A program made the position numbers and the translations under genes. The notes under the pieces are model-generated. The model had not been told where the DNA came from. It worked only from the letters and a program-made list of their open reading frames with translations, and ran no database searches. Below are positions 1 through 8,100 of a stretch of 8,475 nucleotides of DNA, piece by piece (the first letter of the stretch is position 1; every line of letters begins with the position of its first letter). This DNA comes from Coxiellaceae bacterium UBA6002 (GTDB taxonomy: Bacteria > Pseudomonadota > Gammaproteobacteria > UBA6002): positions 1 through 8,475 of the forward strand of contig DJAM01000112.1 in assembly GCA_002429595.1 (NCBI GenBank), read 5' to 3'.

Positions 1-20
1 TCAAGTCGCGGGACGTCGGC
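1..20. repeat. Partial REP-like element cut by the window edge
   Basis: Bases 7-20 (CGCGGGACGTCGGC) are identical to bases 8461-8474, the outer end of the right REP copy at the other end of the window, in the same orientation. Only the 3' half of a REP hairpin is visible. The partner strand of the stem (expected TCCCGCGA) would lie just left of base 1, giving a TCAAG-type loop. The bases before the shared 14-mer differ from the right-hand copy, so the copies share stem and tail but differ in the loop. Being a REP unit is inferred from the better preserved pair at 8400-8474. Confidence 0.6.
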
Positions 21-61
21 ATTTATTTAAGAGCAGCTTTTTATGTACGGTATGCCGAGTG

Positions 62-111
62 ATGTTTTTTGTGGTATCCAGAATAAGTAATATAGCCCCC
101 ACAAAAAACAT
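62..111. repeat. 13-bp perfect inverted repeat beside the operon terminator
   Basis: ATGTTTTTTGTGG at 62-74 is the exact reverse complement of 99-111, with a 24-nt loop. In the minus-strand transcript the first arm is the U-rich tract of the terminator and the second arm is a matching A-rich tract. Any read-through RNA could therefore fold into this second hairpin. On neither strand is it followed by its own T-run, so I do not call it a terminator. It may protect RNA 3' ends, or be the remnant of a bidirectional terminator. Confidence 0.55.
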
Positions 112-133
112 TAGGGCACATCTTGTGCCCTAA
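103..133 (-). terminator. Rho-independent terminator of the signalling operon
   Basis: Read on the minus strand, TTAGGGCACA pairs perfectly with TGTGCCCTAA (10 bp, loop AGA). TG and a run of six Ts follow at once. The TAG stop codon of the histidine kinase (132-130) lies within the first stem arm, so transcription ends right behind the last gene. Stem quality, tight loop and T-run make this the most certain regulatory site in the window. Confidence 0.9.
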
Positions 134-1524
134 GCAGCTTTAAAGGTTAAAACAAACCTCGCACCTTTTCCTTCGCCATGACTTTCTCCTATTAAACTTC
201 CTCCAAGCTGTTTTGCCGCTGAAGCGCTACTATTCAGCCCAAATCCGTGGCCATCCTGTTTCGTTGAGAAGCCATAATCAAATATCTTCAGAGCATCTTC
301 CGGTTTGATGCCAGCGCCATTGTCTTCGACAATAACCGTCACTAAATCTTTATCTGAAGTTGCTTTTATAGAAATTTTTTTATCGGATAGAGTTGATTCA
401 GTAACCGCATCTTTGGCATTACGAATTAAGTTAATCAAAATTAAAAGTAGTTTAGATTTTTCAACTAATATAGATTTTTTAATACTACACTGTATTTTCA
501 AATTAATTAAATTTTTAGGGAAGAAGACTCCCGATATTTTGACAGCCTCATTAATAAGTGATGGTAAATTAACTTTTTCTTTAAGGATTGAGTAGCCACT
601 AAAAGTTTGTTGCATTGCAATAATGTCTCGAATATCTTGAATCCGTTCTGCAATATTAAAGAGCTCACTATTAAGCATGTCATTTTCCGTTTTGGTAATT
701 TTACTGAGCTCAGCTAAATAGGCCGGTATTAATTTTCCTCTCCTATCGTGCTGCAAAAAATTCTCTAGTGAATCTTGATGCGAAGCAATTAGTTCTCTCA
801 ATTGATTTAATTTTGTTAAATTCATACTTTTGGGACTATTGATTAAAATCTGAATCGAAACATTGACACTATTTAGCAAATTACCTACATTATGCAACAC
901 GCTTGTCGCCACTTCCGCCATACCGGCCATCCGAGCTGTTTCTATAAGTTGCTGATTAAGCTCATGCATTTGAGCCTCTGTTTTTTTTCGCCGTGAAATA
1001 TCCATTACCACCCCTGAGATATGATTAACTTTGTGTTTCATCAATTGAGGTTTTCCAATCATAGATACCCAATATGTTTCCCCTTTGGGGTTTGTTAAAG
1101 CAACTTCCGTTTCAAAAACTTTGCCATTTTTTATAGCAGTTTTAAAAATTGAATAATATTGATCTCTTTGTTCAGCATCGATCATTTGCAAAAAGTCTTT
1201 GAAGGTAATATGTACCTGATTTGGATCAATGCCTGATAGGATTGTTAACTCGTTTGACCAAGAAAAAGAGTCTGATGCGATATCATATGACCAAATTCCA
1301 AGTTTTGCGGTTACTTGAGCTTGCTGCAAATTATCATACAATCCACGAAGTTCACGGGATGAAATTTCCATGGATCTTTCTAACAGATAACGATCTTGAT
1401 CAGAGTCCTGGTAAGCATTTTCAACATGTGAAATAAAATTTTTCCAATTTTCTAATGTCGGAACCTTGTCATCAGTAAGAGCAAGTTTTTTTAATTGGCG
1501 AACCAGAAGACTATGTTTTACCAA
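130..1524 (-). CDS. Soluble PAS-domain sensor histidine kinase (FIST-associated)
   Basis: This is a 464-residue protein with no membrane segment or signal peptide, so it should be cytoplasmic. Order of parts: an N-terminal charged region (1-68) with a DQDRYLLERSMEISSREL segment at 43-59, which I associate with kinases and cyclases found next to FIST proteins; a PAS domain (about 70-180, ending in the usual GVVMDISRRK linker); a helical dimerisation region with phosphoacceptor H211 in VLHNVGN; and a HATPase domain with N-box (N365, N369), G1 DNGAG (401-405), G2 GHGFGL (425-430) and G3 GEGKGA (450-455). The ATP site looks intact. The H-box is atypical: the acidic residue usual just after the histidine is N212, while N215 at +4 is kept. 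The start is TTG, chosen because a strong GAGGAG lies 6 nt upstream and no better start is near. The gene is last in a three-gene operon and lacks its own receiver, so the receiver of the first gene is its likely phosphorylation target (inference). It is well over twice as likely a kinase as a degenerate ATPase. Confidence 0.9.
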   Translation of the reverse strand: MVKHSLLVRQLKKLALTDDKVPTLENWKNFISHVENAYQDSDQDRYLLERSMEISSRELRGLYDNLQQAQVTAKLGIWSYDIASDSFSWSNELTILSGIDPNQVHITFKDFLQMIDAEQRDQYYSIFKTAIKNGKVFETEVALTNPKGETYWVSMIGKPQLMKHKVNHISGVVMDISRRKKTEAQMHELNQQLIETARMAGMAEVATSVLHNVGNLLNSVNVSIQILINSPKSMNLTKLNQLRELIASHQDSLENFLQHDRRGKLIPAYLAELSKITKTENDMLNSELFNIAERIQDIRDIIAMQQTFSGYSILKEKVNLPSLINEAVKISGVFFPKNLINLKIQCSIKKSILVEKSKLLLILINLIRNAKDAVTESTLSDKKISIKATSDKDLVTVIVEDNGAGIKPEDALKIFDYGFSTKQDGHGFGLNSSASAAKQLGGSLIGESHGEGKGARFVLTFKAA

Positions 1525-1536
1525 TTTCTACTCCTC
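1525..1536 (-). promoter_or_regulatory. Ribosome binding site for the TTG-started kinase
   Basis: GAGGAG (1536-1531 on the minus strand) is formed by the last two glutamate codons of the FIST gene. The FIST stop TAG follows, then AAA, then TTG. The 6-nt spacing is good. Only 3 nt separate stop and start, so kinase translation probably depends on ribosomes finishing FIST. This site is the reason for accepting a TTG start. Confidence 0.75.
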
Positions 1537-2661
1537 ATAGAACGTTGTAATAGTCATCGTTTGATTATGCAAATCACAGTCGCCAGTCGCATACGGTGAT
1601 AATTCACCATAAGAATAAAATCCAATTTGTTGCGTCGAAGGTGGCAGTATATTTAATGTTGACTCAGTTTCTTCCTCCGTTCGCTCTCCTAACACCAAAC
1701 GTCTACCGACGCAGCTAATAGCAACTGCCAACACTTCAGTATCCTTATTAACATTTGCCCCAGCTAATTGACCAGCTTCTGATGCCCCTGTAATCAACCG
1801 ATCAAAGTTTGCTCTCATTAATTGAGCGAAATAACCAAGAGGCATGTCACCCGCAAATATTAGCGCTTGTTTTGCTTCATCTATACCAAGAATAGTTCTA
1901 ACAAGTTGTCTATCATCCTCGGAGTCTTTTCGGATCGCAAGAGGGAACAACATTCCAGTAGCTGGTAAACCTGCAGCTCGATCACCCAAATATTCTTTAT
2001 ACAATTTCAAAGCCGGTTTATTATCGAGTTCATACAAAATATTATTTTCTGAGTGTGTTATTCGTCTTTCTGGACCAAAAATATCCCAACCGCCTTTAGA
2101 CCCATGTCCAACTCTGATATGATTCCCGTAAAAACCAACTGCCACTACGATATTTTTTTCCAATTTGCCCTCAAAAATTGACCAGGTCTCTGCAAACCGA
2201 TTGCCATCAGCACCCAGTCCCCCGGTAACCACCACATCTTTTTTGCCAACTGTATTTAATCCAGATACTAATTCAGAGCCATTGACATTTATCCCTTCAG
2301 ATAACACAAAAATAGCCCGGAGTTGATCATCATATAGTTTTTTTGCAATCTTCTCTCCCGCTTCAAACGAGCTATTTGCATTAGGAAGTGCCGATTTAAC
2401 AATTTTTATTTTTGTTTTTTCAAACTTGACTATAGCAACTATCAAACTCTCATCATATATATATTGACCAAATATTTCACCAGCCGTTGTACAACCAATC
2501 ATTTGTGAGTTTGGAAAATTTTTTTTGATCTCGTCGATTGGAGTTTGATAATCTTTAAGCTCAGGTGATATAAAAATTAAAATCAAAGTATCTTTTGAAT
2601 CTAATTGAGGAAATTCAGCAGACCAGTTTTGTTTATGGTACCGCATAGTTACTAGTTTCAA
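1528..2661 (-). CDS. FIST domain sensory protein (FIST_N plus FIST_C)
   Basis: The 377-residue protein is a FIST unit from end to end, with no output domain fused to it. FIST_N covers about 24-215 and shows GCTTAGEI (56-63), SEGINVNGSEL (121-131) and GGLGADGNRF (147-156). FIST_C covers about 216-365 and ends in GFYSYGELSP (347-356) and CDLHNQTMT (362-370), the family's typical closing motifs. FIST domains are proposed small-ligand sensors, possibly for amino acids, in prokaryotic signal transduction; the ligand here cannot be read from sequence. There are no membrane segments, so it should be cytosolic. It sits between the response regulator (13-nt gap) and the kinase (3-nt gap), which suggests it presents a signal to the kinase. 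The start is TTG, supported by GAGAGGGGG 6 nt upstream. An ATG at codon 6 (2646-2644) is an alternative but has no nearby Shine-Dalgarno. Confidence 0.92.
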   Translation of the reverse strand: MKLVTMRYHKQNWSAEFPQLDSKDTLILIFISPELKDYQTPIDEIKKNFPNSQMIGCTTAGEIFGQYIYDESLIVAIVKFEKTKIKIVKSALPNANSSFEAGEKIAKKLYDDQLRAIFVLSEGINVNGSELVSGLNTVGKKDVVVTGGLGADGNRFAETWSIFEGKLEKNIVVAVGFYGNHIRVGHGSKGGWDIFGPERRITHSENNILYELDNKPALKLYKEYLGDRAAGLPATGMLFPLAIRKDSEDDRQLVRTILGIDEAKQALIFAGDMPLGYFAQLMRANFDRLITGASEAGQLAGANVNKDTEVLAVAISCVGRRLVLGERTEEETESTLNILPPSTQQIGFYSYGELSPYATGDCDLHNQTMTITTFYEE

Positions 2662-2667
2662 GATACA

Positions 2668-2676
2668 CCCCCTCTC
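2668..2676 (-). promoter_or_regulatory. Ribosome binding site for the TTG-started FIST gene
   Basis: GAGAGGGGG on the minus strand overlaps the TGA stop of the upstream response regulator and lies 6 nt before TTG. Purine richness and spacing favour TTG at 2661 over the in-frame ATG 15 nt further in. The overlap with the stop codon points to translational coupling. Confidence 0.65.
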
Positions 2677-4894
2677 AATGATCTCGATAATTACGTTTTT
2701 TTAATAACCAAGTAAATGATGTATTTGTTATTGGCTTACTAAAATAATAGCCTTGCGCGGAAGAACATTCATGAATTTTGAGGAAATTTAAATCGCTTGC
2801 TGATTCAACGCCTTCTGCAGTAATCTGCAAATTTAAGCTGTTAGCAAGTGACATTATAGCAAGCACAATAGATTCTTTGTCTTTATCTTGATAAACATCC
2901 TGGATAAAAGAACGATCGATTTTTATTTTGTCTACTGGAATCGTTTTTAAATAGTTAAAATTTGAGTATCCAGTTCCAAAGTCATCTAAAGCAATTCTGA
3001 CGCCGAGTTTTTTGATTTGCTTAATTTTTTCGACAATGGTTTCATCCGTTATTAAATAAGACTCTGTTAATTCCAACTCAAGATATTGAGGCTCAAGACC
3101 TGTTTCAGCGAGAATATTTTTAATGTTTTCTACTATTTTTTCAGATTTTAACTGAAAATTAGAAATATTAACCGACATAACGATTTTACTTAATCCCATA
3201 TTTTGCCAAAGTTTGTTTTGTTTACATGCGGTTTTTAGTACCCAATCTCCAATTTTTGTAATGATGCCTGTTTTCTCAGCAAATGGAATAAACTCATGTG
3301 GACCTAGCAATCCTTTTTCAGGATGCGCCCACCTTATCAGCGCTTCTGCCCCGATAATTTGTTTTGTTTTGAGATCAATTAGTGGCTGGTAATGGATAAT
3401 AAATTCCCTATGTTTAACTGCATTATTTAACTCTATCTCCATCTCAAGATATTTCACACCTTGAGAATCCATTTCTGGAGTGTAATGCATATAAGAGTTA
3501 CCACCTAAACTTTTGGTTTGATACATAGCAGCATCTGCGTTTTTAAGTAAATCACTACTAGTTAAACCATCGTCTGGATAAATACTAACACCGATACTTG
3601 CATTTATAATGATTGTTTGGCTAGCCAATGAAAATGGTTCGTTAATTCGCACTAAAAGTTTTTTAGCAATTTCATAAACAAAGCTAACATCCGCTAAATT
3701 AGTGATAAGCACAACAAATTCGTCACCTCCAATCCTTGAAACAATATCATTTTTTCTCACGGCGCTTGTTAAACGCATTCCTATATTTTGCAAAACCAAA
3801 TCCCCTACTTTGTGCCCCAAACTATCATTAATAACTTTGAAGCGATCAATGTCGAAAAATAAAATTCCAACTTTGGTCTTATTTTGATTCGCATGGGCTA
3901 TGGCTTGTTGCAATTTATCAAACATCAAAATTCGATTGGGTAATTGAGTTAGAGAGTCATGTGTGGCTTGATAATGCAATGCTTCTTCATGTCGGAATCG
4001 CTCTGTCACATCGCGAAAAGAAAATACATTGCCAATGACTTTGTCATTAATTATTTGAGGGCTGGAATATTGTTCGTATACTTTGCCATTTTTAAGACGA
4101 AGCACGATAAATTCATTTTCATCCCAGCTTTTAATAGCGCGAATTCTTTCTATGTAGGCAGCAGGAGCTTCAAGAAGCTGGGAAATAATAACAAAAACAT
4201 TTTCCTTAGTTAACTTTTGTTGACCCGAGCTATTCATTAATTCTAAGAACTTATTATTACAGTCTATCACCTCTTCATTATTGTTAATAACCAAAATCCC
4301 ATCAGAAGCAGAGTCTAAAGTGGCCTTCACTAACGAAAGCGACTCATTCAGCTCCTTGGTTCTTTGTTCGACTTTTTCTTCTAATAACTGAAAGCTTTTT
4401 TCCGCGTCTTTACTCAGTTGCCATTTTTTTGTCAATGCGAATGCTAATTGATGAACAGCGATATTATCAAAAGGCTTTTTAAGAATTAGGAGATTATCAG
4501 TAGTTCCTAATCTGCCTATGGTTTCTTCCCATGTATAATCAGAATAGGCTGTGCAAATCACTACTTGAATGTTTTTATCAACTTTCCAAATATGCTCAAT
4601 CGTTTCAATACCATCCCACCCAGAAGGCATCCGAATATCCACAAAAGCTAGTGTATAAGGATCTCCTTTTTGCAAGGCTTCTTTAATCAGCTTAACACCC
4701 TGCTGTCCTTGGCTAGCAGAATGAATTTCATATTTCGGGTAAATAAGGCGATCTTGCTTCGTACCAAACAGCTTCTCCTCAAGAGCATCGAGCCCATTTT
4801 TTTCTGTATGCTTGAGCAAAATCTTGCAAATATCCGCGTAGATAGCGGGATTATCGTCAATAATTAAAATTTTATAGATTGAACTTTCTTTCAT
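2675..4894 (-). CDS. Response regulator with PAS, GGDEF and EAL domains (cyclic di-GMP turnover)
   Basis: The 739-residue cytoplasmic protein has four parts. REC (about 6-155): acidic pair D13/D14, phosphoacceptor D86 in FVDIRMP, T115 and K140. It carries an extra stretch at about 28-55 between helix 1 and strand 2, plus a WEETIGRLG segment, features I recognise from receivers near FIST genes. A coiled linker (about 160-190) leads to a PAS domain (about 190-300). GGDEF (about 305-475) has an intact GGDEF at 389-393 and an RxxD inhibitory site at R380-D383. EAL (about 485-735) has E517-A-L, N576, E608 in LELTES, DDFGTG (637-642), K658, E694 and Q714. Both enzyme sites look complete, so it could make and degrade c-di-GMP; phosphorylation of D86 probably sets the balance (inference). 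The ATG has an AGGG-type Shine-Dalgarno and a TATAAT box upstream. It is first in the operon, and its likely kinase is the third gene. Confidence 0.95.
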   Translation of the reverse strand: MKESSIYKILIIDDNPAIYADICKILLKHTEKNGLDALEEKLFGTKQDRLIYPKYEIHSASQGQQGVKLIKEALQKGDPYTLAFVDIRMPSGWDGIETIEHIWKVDKNIQVVICTAYSDYTWEETIGRLGTTDNLLILKKPFDNIAVHQLAFALTKKWQLSKDAEKSFQLLEEKVEQRTKELNESLSLVKATLDSASDGILVINNNEEVIDCNNKFLELMNSSGQQKLTKENVFVIISQLLEAPAAYIERIRAIKSWDENEFIVLRLKNGKVYEQYSSPQIINDKVIGNVFSFRDVTERFRHEEALHYQATHDSLTQLPNRILMFDKLQQAIAHANQNKTKVGILFFDIDRFKVINDSLGHKVGDLVLQNIGMRLTSAVRKNDIVSRIGGDEFVVLITNLADVSFVYEIAKKLLVRINEPFSLASQTIIINASIGVSIYPDDGLTSSDLLKNADAAMYQTKSLGGNSYMHYTPEMDSQGVKYLEMEIELNNAVKHREFIIHYQPLIDLKTKQIIGAEALIRWAHPEKGLLGPHEFIPFAEKTGIITKIGDWVLKTACKQNKLWQNMGLSKIVMSVNISNFQLKSEKIVENIKNILAETGLEPQYLELELTESYLITDETIVEKIKQIKKLGVRIALDDFGTGYSNFNYLKTIPVDKIKIDRSFIQDVYQDKDKESIVLAIMSLANSLNLQITAEGVESASDLNFLKIHECSSAQGYYFSKPITNTSFTWLLKKRNYRDH

Positions 4895-4924
4895 CCATCC
4901 CTAACCTAATAAGTTTCATAAACA

Positions 4925-4953
4925 ATTATAGTATCTGGAGAGGGTTGTGAGAT
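4925..4953 (-). promoter_or_regulatory. Putative sigma-70-type promoter of the signalling operon
   Basis: An exact TATAAT lies at 4930-4925 on the minus strand, 30 nt before the ATG of the response regulator. The -35 region is weak: ATCTCA at the 17-nt spacing, or CTCACA (4/6 match to TTGACA) at a short 15-nt spacing. Transcription would start near 4918, leaving a leader of about 24 nt. The poor -35 suggests need for an activator, but the site is predicted from sequence only. Confidence 0.5.
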
Positions 4954-4984
4954 GTAGGCCAAAAGCATTGGGCTAAAGGAATAA

Positions 4985-4997
4985 GCCAGAATCTGGC
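4985..4997. repeat. Short palindrome upstream of the operon promoter
   Basis: GCCAGAATCTGGC is a 6-bp palindrome around one central base. It sits about 55 bp upstream of the predicted -10 box. A second small pair, AGGCCA (4956-4961) and TGGCCT (4994-4999), overlaps it. The position would suit a dimeric regulator, but short palindromes also occur by chance. Confidence 0.3.
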
Positions 4998-5016
4998 CTT
5001 TGAAGAATTGGAAATA

Positions 5017-5065
5017 TTAAGGCAACATTAAAACTAAAAAATTCAAGCCCTTTAAGTTGCCTTAA
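5017..5065. repeat. 10-bp inverted repeat in the spacer after the ankyrin gene
   Basis: TTAAGGCAAC (5017-5026) and GTTGCCTTAA (5056-5065) are exact reverse complements separated by 29 nt. Neither strand has a T-run directly after the stem, so it is not a standard intrinsic terminator. Together with the hairpin at 5087-5144 it makes a structured 3' region for the ankyrin transcript. Confidence 0.45.
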
Positions 5066-5086
5066 CTGTGCTACTCGCTTTACTAT

Positions 5087-5144
5087 TTGTTCCCGCCTGC
5101 TCTAAACAATAAAAAATTATAAAGAGCGCTATAGGCGGGAACAA
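5087..5144. terminator. Long interrupted hairpin behind the ankyrin gene, possible terminator
   Basis: TTGTTCCCGCCT (5087-5098) pairs perfectly with AGGCGGGAACAA (5133-5144). The next five bases GCTCT (5099-5103) pair with AGAGC (5123-5127) across a 5-nt bulge, for 17 pairs in all around an AT-rich loop. It begins 16 bp past the ankyrin stop codon, where a terminator is expected. The sequence after the stem on the minus strand (AAATAGTAAAG) lacks a T-run; on the plus strand it is TTTACTTTTAG. It may therefore be an imperfect or bidirectional terminator, or a small palindromic repeat. Confidence 0.4.
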
Positions 5145-5159
5145 TTTACTTTTAGTCAA

Positions 5160-8100
5160 CTATGCCCTTTTTGGCGATGTTTTTTCTGCCGCAAATATTT
5201 CCTTATCCTCAGCAGTCAAGTATCTACTTATAATCTCAGCCCTAAATTGCTCCATTAGATTCTTAGATGGCGTAGACCAGAAGCTAGCATTGAGTCTTCT
5301 TGGTACTCTTTCTATTTTTTGTTGAGGCTCAAACCCAAGCGCTTTGATTAGGTTGTCTGAGACTTTCGTAGCCTGAAACCATGTCCTATCAGCTTCAGGA
5401 TCGCCTACTACGCATGTAATAAGCTCACCATTCAAAGTCAGCAAAGATGATCTCGAGGGGCCTTTGTGGCTGAGGGGAACCTCCTGCTTCACACCAAAAG
5501 ATTCAAGAAGACTGTAATAATTTTGCTCGGAATTCTCGATGTAAATTCTGCGATACTGGCCTAAGTTAATCAAATCAAGCTCATTTCCATGTCTGAACAA
5601 ACCTGCTAAAACAATTATTTCTTCCGCGCTGGCTTTGTCAAGCTGTTTTAAAAGTTCTTCCGACGCTTTTGCATCAACGGTTGTATATTGACTAAATTTC
5701 TGCTTCAAAAAAACATATCCAAGCGCATGTAGTATTAATTTTTTATCCTTAGTTTTAAGGGTTGCTTCAAAGATCATCCTTGCTGCTTCAACATTTCCTA
5801 ATGAACATGCCAATCTAAAAGGTGTAGTAACCCCATCTTTGGTAGTTTCTCTAAGTTGGTGTTTATTCATTTCTCTTAATTGTTTTTGTTTTGTTTCTTG
5901 CTCTTGCTGTGAGTTCTTCATTAGTCCATTCGCTGAAAGATGATGTTTATGTAGCAGGTCTTGTTCAAACTGAGCACTCCTGGCTGAAGGCAATGTAACT
6001 AAATCAGAAATCAATAGCTCTCCCAAAATTTCCCGAGGTGCGTTTGACTCAATAGCAGTATGTAATGGAATATAGCCCTTCTGATTCTCGTGTATTGTTA
6101 AAACAGTACCATTAGCACTGATAAGAGAACGAATAATTGCACTCGCCTTCTTAACTTCAACGCAAGGAGGTGTAGTAATGGCAATATGTAAAGGTGTTTC
6201 GCCTAGTGCTGTCTGTGCGGAAGGTTTAGCATGCGCGACCAACAGTTCACTTACAGCATCTAGATGTCCACCTCGACAAGCGAACATTAAAGGTGTATAT
6301 CCGGGGAAGTCTTCTGAAGGATCAAAACACTCTAAATTGACTTTGTCACTTCTTGCTTGGGCAATACCTTTAGTATCTCCAATATCTGCAGCTTTCATTA
6401 AATTCAATTCATTAGTCTTCACTGTGTGATAAAGGAGACCGATAAACTTCTTTTCTTTGCTTTTGCCAAACACGTGTTTACTAAATTCTGCCAACGCTCT
6501 TTTATGATCAGGATCATTACTAGCTAACAACATATCTACCATTTTCTGTACTAGCTTCTTTTGATCTTTATCATAAGCCATCCGTAAAGGAGACACACCG
6601 GCCGCATTTTTACACAAAATCTGATTAATACTACCTTCTTTCACTAGTATAATTCCTGCTTCTTCTTCTCCTGCACTAATTGCACTGTGTAATGGGATAA
6701 AACCAACATGTCCCATTTTATTGGATTTGACTAACGTGCTTTCTGGATCGACCAAGGTCAACATTTCGACAATTTCCAAATGGCCAAGTCGTACAGCCCA
6801 ATGTAGAGCAGTATCGTGGGGAGAAGTCGGGGTACCTGTTTGTGCACGCAAGTCTACCGCTTTTTCCTTTTTTTCTTTCTTCCCTTGCTTGTCTTTCTTT
6901 GGCTCTTTCTTTTCGCTTTTGTTTTTGTCTTTCGAAACTAATTTCAATGTAAGACCTAGTAATGCAGCAACTAACCTAACGTCGTTATTATAAGCTCCGA
7001 TAATTAAAGGACTATAATTTCCCCAGATCATCCCAGAGTCACGACCGTTGATATCCGCCCCATGTTCGATTTCCTTAATGACAGCCGCAGTATCTTTTTT
7101 ATGAGCGGCCTCGAGCATTTTACTATTGCCACCATTATGATAAGTCACAAGTCCGACACTTCGAGCTTCGCCATTATTAGCTTTAGCTCGTTCAGTTTTG
7201 GGGGTTGCTGCTCGCAGTTTTTCATATGCAGCTCGGATTGCTAAAAAATGCTCACGTCGCTCTTTGGCTTCGTCACGTTTTTGTTGATCTTCGCGCTGCC
7301 GCAAAGCATTGTTTACTTTCTCAACATTTGTCTCCATTTGGGCAGCGATTTTTTGCACTTCGGAGATAGCTGACTTTAATTGTTGATTGTGTTTAGCCTG
7401 ATGTAGTTCATAGAACCTTGCTAAATTAACCAATCTATCTCCCTTAAGAATTTCTTGAAAGAAAAGTGGCAAACGTACCAAGCGCTGAAATGGAACAGGT
7501 AATTTATCTAGTAACGGCTCTATTTCTTTTTGAACCTTCGTATTTATTTTCAACGCCTTCATTTCTTTTAATGTCGTTGCAATCAACCTGTATAGCGCAT
7601 CAAAATCAATCGTGAGTTTTTCGAGTAATACATAATCATTTCGTGGCTCGGTGACTAAATTTTTAAATAAAAAATGAACTGCTGAGAATGGATCTTCAGC
7701 AAAACCTAATGCGGTGCTGATATCGATCGTTAATGTTGTTTTGGCCGTCCGATACAAATTCAGCAGCGGTGATAATCTTGTCACTTTTGCGAGAGAAGCT
7801 GCATCCCCATAGAAATGATTCTCTAATGTTTCTCTAATCAAATTTGCTTTTGCCTCATCAATTTGATGACACAGACTATCCTGCCTCTTCTCCGTCTCTA
7901 AAAATTCAAAAAACTTCACACGGAATAGAATAATATTTGAGACATGTTCCTGAACACTGGGAATCGTTTTTAGTTTTTCCAAAATTTTTGTTGCTTCTGC
8001 AACAGCTTTAAGACTTCTGGAATCATTGAACGCCACTACAGCATCAAAGGGATTTTGAGCCATAGCATCTTTTAAGACCCCTTGACAAACTGCTCGCATC

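Noticed and set aside
16..58. 7-bp inverted repeat TCGGCAT / ATGCCGA near the left edge
   Set aside because: It is short, with a 29-nt loop, and one arm is part of the REP tail. Chance pairing is the simpler explanation.
5087..5144. Possible relation of the TTGTTCCCGCCT hairpin to the REP family (TTGTTCGCGGGA)
   Set aside because: Only the first six bases are shared. The stem differs and the GCCGACG tail is missing, so I treat it as a separate structure.
5838..5905. Approximate internal duplication encoding QLREMNKH / QLRETTKD in the ankyrin protein
   Set aside because: The similarity is limited to a few low-complexity Q/K/E codons and does not form a clear nucleotide tandem repeat.
305..7244. 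Several plus-strand open frames of 60-96 codons lying inside the four minus-strand genes
   Set aside because: Each overlaps a well supported gene with conserved domain motifs on the other strand, and none shows a convincing ribosome binding site or protein motif.
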